DNA of 64,000 bases from Paraescarpia echinospica (GCA_020002185.1 CM034535.1:70054228-70118227), one strand, 5' to 3'. Positions 23,074 to 34,700 are shown, numbered from the stretch's first letter. Translations and numbers: made by a program. The notes: generated by a model not told the origin, from the sequence alone.

Positions 23074-23325
23074 ACTCTAGAGAACGTCAGGGTTCTAAAC
23101 CTCTTGCTACATTTTGAACCTTGGGCAGTTTCGTTCACTCCACATTGCTCTAGTTTAGACACCTGTATGATTGAGAACCTGGCTATAGTGGTGGATAGTT
23201 GTGTACGAATAGTCTTTGTGCAGTAATTGCAGCGTGACTGAATGCTTCCCAGAGAAGTCGAGATGGTGTTCGATTGAACAGGTCTGCCAGGGAGTAAAGT
23301 ATAAAAGAATACAAGAACTAACCAT
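23073..23325 (+). mobile_element. SINE body separated from its head (copy D)
   Basis: TGACTCTAGAGAACGTCAGG, then TTCACTCCACATTGCTCTAG, CTTCCCAGAGAAGTCGAGAT and GGTCTGCCAGGGAGTAAAGT reproduce the SINE body. Its head is at 15190-15221, on the far side of the 7.85-kb segment. It ends just before the acceptor of cadherin exon 6. Confidence 0.7.
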
Positions 23326-23339
23326 TTGTATGTGTCCAG

Positions 23340-23473
23340 GTGCCACAGACAGTGTGAAGGTGCAAGTGGTTGTCACTGACGACAATGACAATGTGCCCCA
23401 GTTCACGGACAACCCTGCCATATATGGAGTGGCTGTGGATGCCCCGGCCAACCAGCACATAGCCACCCTGCAG
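23340..23473 (+). CDS. Cadherin-23-like exon 6
   Basis: Entered in phase 1 after GTGTCCAG, left in phase 0 at CTGCAG|GTGACA. It encodes SVKVQVVVTDDNDNVPQF, the canonical calcium linker, and the start of the last EC repeat (YGVAVDAPANQHIATLQ). The usual N-terminal glutamate of that repeat is replaced (VDAPANQ). Confidence 0.9.
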
Positions 23474-24632
23474 GTGACACATTTGTTGTTTGTTTCTATT
23501 TTTACCTCATTAGATGTTGATCTATATCAGTTCTGTCATGTACAGTGGTGATTTTACACCCCATTTATCTTGTCAATTTTTTAACATATTTATTTTTTAT
23601 GAATATTTTGTATACACGGGGGTAAGGAATTTTGTGTAAAATAGGGTTTTTCATTCAATTTACATGTACCGGTTGTCTGTATACGTGTGTGTGTGTTTAT
23701 GTTTTTATGCATATAGTCAATATGCAATATTGGTTTTACCCCAAATAAACACATTGTATCCTATTCTGTTCTGTTTGAATGATCTTCTGTTGACGTACCA
23801 GTTTTAGTTAAATTCCATATTCTCTAGTTTATTAAATTTCTTGTTTGAGTGGCGTATCTGTTTAGGGTGTACCGTACAATTTGCAACATAATTATTATGG
23901 AGTTGCCATGTAGAGGAAAACTACTCTACAAAATGATCCCTTATTAAAAACAAGGCTGTAAGCATATGTCAGGGGTCAGCACACTGTTGGTTTTCCCATA
24001 GGCGACCATGTTAACGTTTTGTCTGATTATAAGAAAACGTGACCTATACAATGTCTTAAACTTCTCACCTGCTGTTATCATCTCATTGACATGCCGATAG
24101 ATTTTAACAAAAATGCATACTTCCAGCTCTCGTAAAATGCCTGTATGTATGACACCCGTCAATATTTACAAATGCCGGCAAAAATTACTCCGCAAACAGG
24201 TCACACAGGCAAATTGCTGCCAAATATCCTTCCGCATATTCAAATCATCTAGAAATCCACCATTTTACACCTACAATCACACAGGAAAATCTCCCTACTC
24301 AAATGCACTTATGTCTCAGCATGTGAATTTTGTAAAAAATCATTTCTAAAAAATACGCTGCATTTTTCTTCGTGTGCAACGGACAGGAAGTCTAACTAGA
24401 ACATGACCCCGTCAGCTGATTCGCACATTCCCAGATATGTTTAACATTTAAAATGTCATGTGCCTAGAACTTGTTGCTAAATAAACACCTAAACAGCAAC
24501 AAAATAAGGAAGTCAAATGTGTGAATCAAAGTTGGCATGTTTCAAATTGTTCTCACCCAAACTTAGATCAATGAGTTTCCATTATGAACACCTGCCTGAA
24601 TCTGTGTCAAACTGTGTCTGTTACACTGACAG
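23474..24632 (+). other. Cadherin intron, no recognised content
   Basis: A 1.16-kb AT-rich intron with a short GTGTGTGT run near 23685. No repeat family was recognised. Confidence 0.5.
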
Positions 24633-24839
24633 GTGATTGACGCTGATGACGGAGCCAACAGCGCATGTGTGTTCTCCCTTCAACCACATGGCGACAGCGA
24701 ATTCTTCTATGTGATGCCCTCTACAGGTGCTCTACACTCGAAAGTGTCGTTTCTTGGGCAGCGTCACCAACAGTTTGAGATGAAGGTGAATGCCACAGAT
24801 AACTGGGGCAAAGGTCATTCGGCTGAGGTCACCGTAATG
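24633..24839 (+). CDS. Cadherin-23-like exon 7 (last EC repeat)
   Basis: A 207-nt phase 0-0 exon. It encodes VIDADDGANSACVFSL, FFYVMPSTGALHSK, FEMKVNATDNWGKGHSAEV and TVM. This is a recognisable but degenerate EC repeat: DADDG and ATDNWG are kept, LDRE is replaced, and the exon runs directly into the membrane-adjacent domain with no DxNDN linker. CDH23 and PCDH15 end their EC arrays the same way. Confidence 0.9.
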
Positions 24840-25069
24840 GTATGTTTTATTTGTGTCAAATATGTATATATTTGGAGTAACCAAGCGAATCAGAGATGAA
24901 GGTTAACATGTATCCACAACAGTAAGTTAGATTAACTCTTCAAACTCGACTCCATCTTCATACTGAATAACGTAGCACACAGTAAAGTAAACTGTTACGT
25001 GTAATACCTATGACATAATAAGTGCAGCATTGAGATTACATGTAGAAATTTAATCATGAACTGTGGCAT

Positions 25070-25325
25070 CGAACCTTGGGCAAGTTCGTTCACCCTATGT
25101 TGGTCCAGTTCACTCAGTTGTGTGAATGAGTACCTGGCTATAGACAGTTATGGATATTTGTGTACGAATAGTCTTCGCACATTAATTGCAGTGTGGCTGA
25201 AAGCTTCCCACAGAAGTCAAGTTGGTGTTTGATTGAACAGGTCTGCCAGGGAGTAAAGTTTACAGTGCTTTGAGCAGTCCTGGGGACTGGATACTGCGCT
25301 ATATAATAACTTACCTTTACCTTTT
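25070..25325 (+). mobile_element. SINE, head missing (copy E)
   Basis: Body and tail match the SINE at 1961: GTTCACCCTATGTTGGTCCA, GAATGAGTACCTGGCTATAG, AACAGGTCTGCCAGGGAGTA and the tail GATACTGCGCTATATAATAA. The RNA polymerase III boxes are absent. Confidence 0.75.
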
Positions 25326-25474
25326 TACAAATATTGCTTAAATAATTGACAGTTCTAATTTTGTCGCACTTAGCCTAGCAGCCACGTCTGACAAACTTAC
25401 TAAAATTCTCTGTCTGCAGGTATTGCTATAGTGCTTGTAATTCGACATGTGTTGTACTGCGACGTCTTCTCCAG

Positions 25475-25563
25475 GTCTTGTTGATGTCCACTGAACAGAG
25501 AGTTGTCCTAGTAGCAGGACTTGCACCACAGAGTCTCGGCAACAGACTCGATGTCTTCATTGC
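25475..25563 (+). CDS. Cadherin-23-like exon 8 (membrane-adjacent domain start)
   Basis: Entered in phase 0 after CTTCTCCAG and left in phase 2 at ATTGC|GTAAGT. It encodes VLLMSTEQRVVLVAGLAP and LGNRLDVFIA. The pattern S-x-x-Q-R-V-V-L-V resembles the first strand of the membrane-adjacent domain of CDH23/PCDH15. An earlier acceptor at 25419 would put a stop in frame after three codons, so this one is preferred. Confidence 0.8.
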
Positions 25564-25800
25564 GTAAGTCCTCTTCACTAAACAATGGCCGAATGGTTCT
25601 TGATAATATATTTAGCAGTATACAAAGAAAACAGTCAATGTTTGCTGTTGGTCGGGAGACTCCTACAAAGACCAAAAGTACTTGCTATCATAGGAGCCAA
25701 TGAAATTTATAATGGCAATATTCAACAGACACTTTTCCTACAGTTTACAGTACAAAACTAACAACAACAAATACAAAAATTAGCGACAACTGACTTGAAT

Positions 25801-27725
25801 GACCTCAGTGACTAATGTAAACAACTTGTGTCCTCACATAAGCCTGAATGACTAACGTAAATAACTTGTATATTCTCACAGAAACTTCAGTGATTGATGT
25901 AAATAACTTGTATATCCTCACAGAAACCTCAGTGATTGATGTAAATAACTTGTATATCCTCACAGAAACCTCAGTGATTGATGTAAATAACTTGTATATC
26001 CTCACAGAAACCTCAGTGATTGATGTAAATAACTTGTATATCCTCACAGAAACCTCAGTGATTGATGTAAATAACTTGTATATCCTCACAGAAACTTCAG
26101 TGATTGATGTAAATAACTTGTATATCCTCACAGAAACCTCAGTGATTGATGTAAATAACTTGTATATCCTCACAGAAACCTCAGTGATTGATGTAAATAA
26201 CTTGTATATCCTCACAGAAACCTCAGTGATTGATGTAAATAACTTGTATATCCTCACAGAAACTTCAGTGATTTATGTAAATAACTTGTATATCCTCACA
26301 GAAACCTCAGTGACTGATGTAAATAACTTGTATATCCTCACAGAAACCTCAGTGATTGATGTAAATAACTTGTATATCCTCACAGAAACCTCAGTGATTG
26401 ATGTAAATAACTTGTATGCGCCCCTGACACATACATCCTCCTATGCAAAACAACAACGCAAGACAATTGAATTAGGCCAACTTAATGACATTTAGCTTTA
26501 TTCGTTCACATAACTCATAAACAACCACATAAATACTTCAATACATGTTCACAGCAAGCATGCCGGCCCCAATGGTATTGCTAACCAATACCTACAAGTC
26601 CTAGACGTATTACCAACCACCATTACTAACCATCTCACGACACTATATTTACCATTGACACCGTATCGGTGGGGGTCACTCCCCAGTACTAACTATCTCA
26701 CGACACTATATTTACCATTGCCACTGTATCGGTGGGGGTCACTCCCCAGTACTAACCATCTCACGACACTATATTTACCATTGACACCGTATCGGTGGGG
26801 GTCACTCCGACCCTGCACCATTAGCAGCCTACTTTATTTACCGCACTAAAAACCCTGAGTACACTACTGAGACTGAGTAAAAGGGAAAAGCCAAGGGCAA
26901 ACCTCGAGCACTGATACAACAGGGAAAACGTCCAAGAATCTACATTGTATACAATCATGCATCAAGTGTGGTACCGGGAGGAGGGTGAGAGACAAAATCA
27001 CAACTTGAATAACAAGAAACCAATAGCAATTACAAATTGAACAATAAAACGCAAAATGAAGTAAGTGATTCGTCAAGCGAAAACCACGTGCAGAACAGCT
27101 CAATCAAGATCTCGGTGAACGGCGAATGGGACGAGCCCGTTCTTTGTCCACGTTACTTGTATATCCTCACAGAAACTTCAGTGACTGATGTAAATAACTT
27201 GCATATCCTCACAGAAACTTCAGTGACTGATGTAAATAACTTGTGTGTCCCCACAGAAACCTTAGTGACTGATGTAAATAATGTGTGTGTCCTCACAGAA
27301 ACCTTAGTGACTGATGTAAATAATGTGTGTGTCCTCACAGAAACCTCAGTGACTGATGTAAATAATGTGTGTGTCCTCACAGAAACCTCAGTGACTGATG
27401 TAAATAATGTGTGTGTCCTCACAGAAACCTCAGTGACTGATGTAAATAATGTGTGTGTCCTCACAGAAACCTCAGTGACTGATGTAAATAATGTGTGTGT
27501 CCTCACAGAAACCTCAGTGACTGATGTAAATAATGTGTGTCCTCACAGAAACCTCAGTGACTGATGTAAATAATGTGTGTGTCCTCACAGAAACCTCAGT
27601 GACTGATGTAAATAATGTGTGTGTCCTCACAGAAACCTTAGTGACTGATGTAAATAATGTGTGTGTCCTCACAGAAACCTCAGTGACTGATGTAAATAAT
27701 GTGTGTGTCCTCACAGAAACCTCAG
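25801..27725 (+). repeat. 42-bp minisatellite carrying the acceptor of exon 9 (interrupted)
   Basis: Two blocks of a 42-bp unit, 25801-26417 (about 14 copies) and 27155-27725 (about 13.5 copies), share TCCTCACAGAAACCTCAGTG. The first block has TTGTATAT, the second TGTGTGTG, before this core. The last unit runs straight into cadherin exon 9. Its CCTCAG|TGATG is the splice acceptor, so every unit carries a copy of the acceptor and the first few exon bases. Because 42 is divisible by 3, long open frames appear on both strands; they are not genes. Confidence 0.9.
26418..27154. mobile_element. 737-bp insertion in the 42-bp array, 8-bp duplication
   Basis: The array stops at ACTTGTAT (26410-26417) and resumes with the same ACTTGTAT (27155-27162), as expected for a target-site duplication. 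The insert contains three copies of about 60 bp with GTATCGGTGGGGGTCACTCC (26667-26815). It has no clear terminal inverted repeat and no coding frame, so its class is unknown. Confidence 0.6.
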
Positions 27726-27815
27726 TGATGCCCTCAGTTGGCAGCTGAGAGTGGAGAAGCTTGGACCTCACGTGACACAGACAACTGATGGACAAGACCT
27801 GATTGACCACTCCAT
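27726..27815 (+). CDS. Cadherin-23-like exon 9, flanked by splice-site minisatellites
   Basis: A 90-nt exon entered in phase 2 and left in phase 2. It encodes DALSWQLRVEKLGPHVTQTT, DGQDLIDHS and part of the following Met, matching the middle of the membrane-adjacent domain. Two acceptors nine bases apart (CACAG at 27716 and CCTCAG at 27725) both keep the frame. The upstream one would add NLS, a possible N-glycosylation site. The donor is CCAT|GTATGT. Both the acceptor and the donor are repeated many times in the flanking arrays. Confidence 0.8.
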
Positions 27816-28262
27816 GTATGTAGCCTGTCTCAGTGTCCACTTCATGTACATAGCCGGTCACACTGATCACTTTGTATGTAGTCGGTCACACTGACCCCTC
27901 CATATATGTAGCCAGTCACACTGACCAATCCATGTATGTAGCCTGTCACACTGACCACTCCATGTATGTAGCCTGTCACACTGACCACTCCATGTACGTA
28001 GCCTGTCACAGTGTCCACTTCATATACATAGCCGGTCACACTGACCACTTTGTATGTAGTCGGTCACACTGACCCCTCCATATATGTAGCCGGTCACACT
28101 GACCACTCCATATATGTAGCCTGTCACACTGACCACTCCATGTATGTAGCCTGTCACACAGACCACTCCATGTACGTAGTCTGTCACACTGACCACTCCA
28201 TGTACGTAGCCTGTCGCACTGACCACTCCATGTACGTAGCCTGTCACACTGACCACTCCAGA
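27804..28262 (+). repeat. 30-bp minisatellite carrying the donor of exon 9
   Basis: About 15 units of 30 bp, for example CATGTATGTAGCCTGTCACA followed by CTGACCACTC. The first unit overlaps the exon: TGACCACTCCAT is the exon end and GTATGTAG is the donor. Each unit therefore repeats about 12 exon bases plus a potential 5' splice site, some altered to ATATGT or GTACGT. Confidence 0.88.
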
Positions 28263-28609
28263 ACTGGCTGGCATCGTTTGCAAAAACCCAGGGATTGTTT
28301 TGTTGGAGAAAAAAAACGAAAAATATTTCAGGCTTAGGGAATTTATGTGACGCTCAAACATTTCTAATGGTTTTTATATTAATGTTCTCGGTCGTTGTGG
28401 TCAGTAAAATGTCTTACAGTGTATTTTTGCTGTTTTTGTGTTCATCATCAAAAGTTGTATCTTTGATAATAATAATAATTTTAGGGATGTATAATTTTGA
28501 TATGTTAAATGTTCAGTTGTTAATTGGTAAAATGTTCCCAATTTATTGTTGCATTTTTGTGTTGTTATTGTTATGGAAGTTCAGCTATTGGAAATAAAGT
28601 AATGATTGT

Positions 28610-28705
28610 TTGTTTGTTTGGTTGGTTTGATTGACTAAATGACTGGTTGGTTGGTTGGTTGGTTGGTTGGTTGGGTGGGTGGGTGGGTGGGTGGGCGGGT
28701 TGTTT
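28610..28705 (+). repeat. GGTT/GGGT microsatellite
   Basis: Runs of TGGTTGG pass into GGGTGGGTGGGTGGG. Guanine runs at this spacing could form a G-quadruplex. Confidence 0.85.
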
Positions 28706-28799
28706 GCTGAGGTTTCTGTATAACACAGTCAGTGGGGTGATCGTGTGTGCCAATATGTGTATCATTGTCAATTTTACAAGACTTATTTTGTGCCCTTAG

Positions 28800-28868
28800 G
28801 TCTGATCTATATGTCTATGCTGTGGACAAGAAGAAAAGCAGAATTGTGTTGACGTCTGAGATCATGGA
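28800..28868 (+). CDS. Cadherin-23-like exon 10
   Basis: A 69-nt phase 2-2 exon between GCCCTTAG and ATGGA|GTAAGT. It encodes SDLYVYAVDKKKSRIVLTSE and IME. The S-D-L-Y-V-Y-A pattern is a conserved strand of CDH23-type membrane-adjacent domains. Confidence 0.85.
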
Positions 28869-28989
28869 GTAAGTGCAGTCATGTCTCTTTCTCTAGTTCA
28901 CAGGCAACTCTCACATTACACTACATCTTAGTTGACGGATTTGAAACTTGCTCAACTTATCTAATTAGGAAACTAATGGCACTATTAAT

Positions 28990-29235
28990 TAAGACATGTA
29001 GAGCGGAGATGCACAGGCAAAGAGAGGAGAGAGAGAGATTAAGTGGGGAGGAAGAGGAGAGGGGAGGGGAAGATAGGGATAGAGGGAACAAAGGAGAGAG
29101 ATATGGACAAAGGGAGAGGGAGTGTGAAAGAGGGAGAGAAAGGTGGAGAGAGAGGGAGAGAGGAGAGAATAGGACAGAGGGAGTGAGGAGGGAGATGATC
29201 TCTCAGGGAAAGAGGGAGAAAAGGCAAGAAATATA
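28990..29235 (+). repeat. GA-rich low-complexity stretch
   Basis: Purine-only runs of GAGAGGGAGAGAGG type over about 245 bp in the intron after exon 10. The open frame over it (Glu/Arg-rich) is compositional. Confidence 0.8.
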
Positions 29236-29505
29236 GAATTATTTTAACACACACCGGCCCAACCCTTTATCTGTTTCCACACAAATCTCTCCCACATCAG
29301 TTCAGTCAGCACAGGATGTCTGAAGCAGGTAGCTGTGTTTGCTACTTCAGTTTAATTTCTAAATATTGACTAACATTTATCAATATATTTTATCGGAAAA
29401 TCAAATAAATATTTCTAACATCCACAATACATTGTTATAAAACTAGACAGACATTTCTACACAATATACATGCACAACAAAATTACCACTGTTACATGCA
29501 TCCAG

Positions 29506-29697
29506 GCGGATCAACAACCAATCACGCCAGTTGATCACCCTATTCCGGCTGAACGAGATTCGCGAGGTGAAGCCGGTGGTGAGAGTGGGGCTACGGGGAC
29601 TGGAGGGCGGGGCGGAGATGGTGATGATAGTCCTCGCCTGTCTCATGGTCTGTGGCTCGGTCCTTGGCATCATCGTACTCATCCTCACAGACAGACA
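29506..29697 (+). CDS. Cadherin-23-like exon 11 (transmembrane exon)
   Basis: Entered in phase 2 after GCATCCAG, left in phase 2 at GACAGACA|GTGAGT. It encodes the end of the membrane-adjacent domain (SRQLITLFRLNEIREVKPVV), an acidic spacer, and a single hydrophobic helix MVMIVLACLMVCGSVLGIIV followed by LILTDRQ. This places the protein as type I with a cytoplasmic C-terminus. The frame has no internal start, so it is easily missed by ORF searches. Confidence 0.88.
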
Positions 29698-30605
29698 GTG
29701 AGTGAATGCACGCATGCACGATTGCAGGCATGCATGCATGCACATGCACGCACACACGGACACATGGCATTCACAAAAAAAGTTGTTTGAGGGAAGTCAC
29801 ACTCATAATTTGGGTTGTGATGACAATGGATCATTTCTTGCCAGCTGTCATGCCCGTGGCTGTATGCACAGATATATACTGAAGTAGAAAAATAGGAAAT
29901 CTTATAGTCGAGCGAGTATGCTCGTGAGTGATTAAGTATGTGTGCATTTGTGTGTGCATGCATGTGTGTGCGTGTGTGAGTTCGTTAAGTTTTTCCACCT
30001 ACAGAGTTTGCATCTCTGGCACCAGTCTTTCAGGGCTTCATCTATCATCAGTTACGGGTATCTTTGTAATTGCTAAAGGTAAGGCTTAATGTGTTTCTTA
30101 CCAGTTTTATTACTGTGTGTTCTGTCGTTACAAAAGGAAAATTTACGTTCTAATGCATTGTTTGAAACGGACAGTAAAGGTGTTGACTCTGATACAAAAA
30201 TGCACACAGAATGCTTTCCCAAGGAGAAATGTTGCTTTCCAGGCCTTTATGTAAAATCTTAACATGGTGTGTTACTTGTGTATTAAAAATTAAAAAAACA
30301 GGAATATAGCCATGTGTTGTGTATCCATTTTATTAATCTATTTCTTTGATAATTCACTTAGTTTTATTTGGGAAAAATCTTGATTTGCTTATATTGACAG
30401 TCTGCATACTTTGTTGATCCAGCCAAAATCCTTGGGAACCAAAGATAAACGAGATTGCCGTATTCATACTTGTTGTACACATGTACATATTTGCATATAT
30501 CTTCATATATGCAGTGAATTTTTGCACTTCAAAATAAGAACCTAGACAAATATCTGTGTGACATTACTTTTGGTATGTCTGTAGAAGATGATTTACTTTG
30601 TTCAG
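29698..30605 (+). other. Cadherin intron with TG/CA-rich tracts
   Basis: ATGCATGCA- and TGTGTG-type tracts occur at about 29705-29765 and 29925-29985. Nothing else was recognised. Confidence 0.5.
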
Positions 30606-30731
30606 ACAGAGGGAAGAAAATAAAATTTGTCTGCCCATTGGGTCAAAGCTGTGTAACGACGTCGATGGTAGAGCTGTGTGCAGACAGGCTGACAGTGCCC
30701 CGAGTCCAGTCTATCACCAACCAGTACACAT
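30606..30731 (+). CDS. Cadherin-23-like exon 12 (cytoplasmic)
   Basis: A 126-nt phase 2-2 exon between CTTTGTTCAG and ACACAT|GTGAGT. It encodes QREENKICLPIGSKLCNDVD and GRAVCRQADSAPSPVYHQPV, then VH. This is a polar cytoplasmic segment with a proline/tyrosine motif (SPVYHQP). No known domain is recognised. Confidence 0.75.
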
Positions 30732-31555
30732 GTGAGTACCTTATGCATAAATGAAATATTTTTCCAGATACATAGTGTGTATGCTTGTGTGCCTGTGTGT
30801 GTTAGTGTCACGTGTGTCTGTGTATGCATGCTTGGGTATGTGTGCATCTATGTGTGTGTGTTTGTGCATGTGTGTATTTGTGAGCATATAGATACCTTTC
30901 ATAAAATACTGAAGACTTGTTTATTTTAAATTGCATTCCCACCCTAACCTTCGGCAGCCCCTTGCGCTAATAATGAATCTTGCTTGTCCCTGTTAATGAT
31001 TTTTCCCAATGATTCTTGTAAGTGGCACCTGTGCACTCAGATTCCTGGGATGTAGGCACTGTAGAAGTTTGTCATTATTATTAGTAGTATTAGGTGTGTG
31101 TGTGTATGTACATGCTTGCATGTGTGTATGTGCGTGCGTGCGTGTGTGTGTGTGTGAGTACGTGTGTCTGTGTAGCTACATATGTCTGTAGTAGTGGTAT
31201 GTCTATGGCAGTTTACTAATCATATTCAGCTATTTCTACTAAATTAAAAATTAAAGTTTTATACAAATACTGAAGTTTACTAGACATTGTTTTACATAGA
31301 GGTTTGTCCTTGAGAAGTGAGACTAGTGGACGCTTGGTAGGTGTATTTACATATCAACATTGCCCCCTTCAAATAATTCATTGAAATGTTTTGCTCAACA
31401 ACACCTTACTACATTAGATGGATGCAATTCAAACTGAATATTAGTCACTCTTCCTTTAAGACAAGCTTGCTCATGGTTAGTTATGTCAAATTGTCTGAAT
31501 TAATGTTAGGTTATGGATGTACATAACTTTTTGTTTGTGTAAATGTGTGTTGCAG
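30732..31555 (+). other. Cadherin intron with TG microsatellites
   Basis: TGTGTG-rich tracts lie at about 30775-30885 and 31095-31180. No gene or transposable element was seen. Confidence 0.5.
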
Positions 31556-31657
31556 CGAAGATGCTATTTCCTCCGACTCTGACACCTGCCATCTGGAGGA
31601 GAATAACAGAACAACAGTGGACGCATGGACTGGACAGTGTTCTACTGACCACACTAG
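31556..31657 (+). CDS. Cadherin-23-like exon 13 (cytoplasmic, branch point for two tails)
   Basis: A 102-nt phase 2-2 exon between TGTTGCAG and CACTAG|GTAAGG. It encodes EDAISSDSDTCHLEENNRTT and VDAWTGQCSTDHT. The acidic serine stretch SSDSD is a likely casein kinase 2 type site. The phase 2 donor can join in frame either to exon 14 (36712) or directly to the long alternative exon at 41467. Confidence 0.82.
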
Positions 31658-31768
31658 GTAAGGAATCTTAATGCCAGGAAATGTTATGTCAAGTTTAATT
31701 TTGTCACTGATCTCGTTTTTGATTTTGGTTGTCTGGTTTACCTATCCATCCTACGTCTGTGTAAACAC

Positions 31769-34700
31769 TGCTGTAGTTTTGATACATGATACTGTCACAC
31801 CCATCTTGTCTGCTGTAGTTTTGATACATGATACTGTCACACCCGTCTTGTCTGCTGTAGTTTTGATACATGATACTGTCACACCCGTCTTGTCTGCTGT
31901 AGTTTTGACATATGATACTGTCACCCGTCTTGTCTGCTGTATATTTGATATATGATACTGTCACACCCGTCTTGTCTGCTGTAGTTTTGATATACGATAC
32001 TGTCACACCCGTCTTGTCTGCTGTAGTTTCGATATACGATACTGTCACACCCGTCTTGTCTGCTGTAGTTTTGATATACGATACTGTCACACCCGTCTTG
32101 TCTGCTGTAGTTTTGATATACGATACTGTCACACCCGTCTTGTCTGCTGTAGTTTTGATATATCATACTGTCACACCCGTCTTGTCTGCTGTAGTTTTGA
32201 TATATCATACTGTCACACCCGTCTTGTCTGCTGCAGTTTTCATATATCATACTGTCACACCCGTCTTGTCTGCTGTAGTTTTGAAATATCATACTGTCAC
32301 ACCCGTCTTGTCTGCTGTAGTTTTCATATATCATACTGTCACACCTGTCTTGTCTGCTGTAGTTTTGAAATATCATACTGTCACACCCGTCTTGTCTGCT
32401 GTAGTTTTGAAATATCATACTGTCACACCCGTCTTGTCTGCTGTAGTTTTCATATATCATACTGTCACACCCGTCTTGTCTGCTGTAGTTTTCATATATC
32501 ATACTGTCACACCTGTCTTGTCTGCTGTAGTTTTGAAATATCATACTGTCACACCCGTCTTGTCTGCTGTAGTTTTGATATATAATACTGTCACACCCGT
32601 CTTGTCTGCTGTAGTTTTGATATATCATACTGTCACACCCGTCTTGTCTGCTGCAGTTTTGATATATCATACTGTCACACCCATCTTGTCTGCTGCAGTT
32701 TTGATATATCATACTGTCACACCCGTCTTGTCTGCTGTAGTTTTGATATATCATACTGTCACACCCGTCTTGTCTGCTGTAGTTTTGATATATCATACTG
32801 TCACCCCTGTCTTGTCTGCTGCAGTTTTGATATATCATACTGTCACACCCGTCTTGTCTGCTGCACTTTTGATATATCATACTGTCACACCCGTCTTGTC
32901 TGCTGTAGTTTTGATATATCATACTGTCACACCTGTCTTGTCTGCTGTAGTTTTGATATATGATACTGTCACACCCGTCTTGTCTGCTGTAGTTTTGATA
33001 TATGATACTGTCACACCCGTCTTGTCTGCTGTAGTTTTGATATATGATACTGTCACACCCGTCTTGTCTGCTGTAGTTTTGATATATGATACTGTCACAC
33101 CCATCTTGTCTGCTGTAGTTTTGATATATGATACTGTCACACCAGTCTTGTCTGCTGTAGTTTTGATATACGATACTGTCACACCCATCTTGTCTGCTGT
33201 AGTTTTGATCCATGATACTGTCACACCCATCTTGTCTGCTGTAGTTTTGATATATGATACTGTCACACCCATCTTGTCTGCTGTAGTTTTGATACATGAT
33301 ACTGTCACACCCGTCTTGTCTGCTGTAGTTTTGACATATGATACTGTCACCCGTCTTGTCTGCTGTATATTTGATATATGATACTGTCACACCCGTCTTG
33401 TTGCTGTAGTTTTGATATACGATACTGTCACACCCATCTTGTCTGCTGTAGTTTTGATACATGATACTGTCACCCGTCTTGTCTGCTGTATATTTGATAT
33501 ATGATACTGTCACACCCGTCTTGTCTGCTGTAGTTTTGATATACGATACTGTCACACCCGTCTTGTCTGCTGTAGTTTTGATATACGATACTGTCACACC
33601 CGTCTTGTCTGCTGTAGTTTTGATATACGATACTGTCACACCCGTCTTGTCTGCTGTAGTTTTGATATATGATACTGTCACCCGTCTTGTCTGCTGTATA
33701 TTTGATATATGATACTGTCACACCCGTCTTATCTGCTGTAGTTTTTATATATCATACTGTCACACCCGTCTTGTCTGCTGTAGTTTTGAAATATCATACT
33801 GTCACACCCGTCTTGTCTGCTGTAGTTTTCATATATCATACTGTCACACCCGTCTTGTCTGCTGTAGTTTTCATATATCATACTGTCACACCCGTCTTGT
33901 CTGCTGTAGTTTTCATATATCATACTGTCACACCCGTCTTGTCTGCTGTAGTTTTGATATATCATACTGTCACACCCGTCTTGTCTGCTGCAGTTTTGAT
34001 ATATCATACTGTCACACCCGTCTTGTCTGCTGCAGTTTTGATATATCATACTGTCACACCCGTCTTGTCTGCTGTAGTTTTGATATATCATACTGTCACA
34101 CCCGTCTTGTCTGCTGTAGTTTTGATATATCATACTGTCACCCCTGTCTTGTCTGCTGCAGTTTTGATATATCATACTGTCACACCCGTCTTGTCTGCTG
34201 CAGTTTTGATATATGATACTGTCACACCCGTCTTGTCTGCTGCTGTTTTGATGTATGATACTGTCACACCCGTCTTGTCTGCTGTAGTTTTGATATATCA
34301 TACTGTCACACCCGTCTTGTCTGCTGTAGTTTTGATATATCATACTGTCACACCTGTCTTGTCTGCTGTAGTTTTGATATATGATACTGTCACACCTGTC
34401 TTGTCTGCTGTAGTTTTGATATATGATACTGTCACACCCGTCTTGTCTGCTGTAGTTTTGATATATGATACTGTCACACCCGTCTTGTCTGCTGTAGTTT
34501 TGATATATGATACTGTCACACCCATCTTGTCTGCTGTAGTTTTGATATATGATACTGTCACACCAGTCTTGTCTGCTGTAGTTTTGATATATGATACTGT
34601 CACACCCGTCTTGTCTGCTGTAGTTTTGATATATGATACTGTCACACCTGTCTTGTCTGCTGTAGTTTTGATATATGATACTGTCACACCCGTCTTGTCT

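Larger units (their letters stand above)
12314..23339 (+). other. 11-kb cadherin intron: SINE, 73-bp satellite and TIR segment
   Basis: The largest intron in the window. In order: SINE copy B (12336), a SINE tail (about 12730-12815), a 73-bp satellite (12885-15222), a 7.85-kb TIR-bounded segment (15222-23073) and the remaining SINE body (23073-23325). No host exon was recognised between 12313 and 23340, and the phase 1 junction is satisfied across it. Confidence 0.6.

Noticed and set aside
25420..25474. Earlier acceptor for cadherin exon 8 at 25418-25419
   Set aside because: In the required phase it meets a TAG after three codons; the acceptor at 25473-25474 keeps the frame and the domain pattern.
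25805..27870. Open frames repeating LYILTETSVIDVNN or KLFTSITEVSV
   Set aside because: Intronic 42-bp array that copies a splice acceptor; not coding.
28976..29254. Glu/Arg-rich frame (86 residues)
   Set aside because: Low-complexity GA tract within a cadherin intron.
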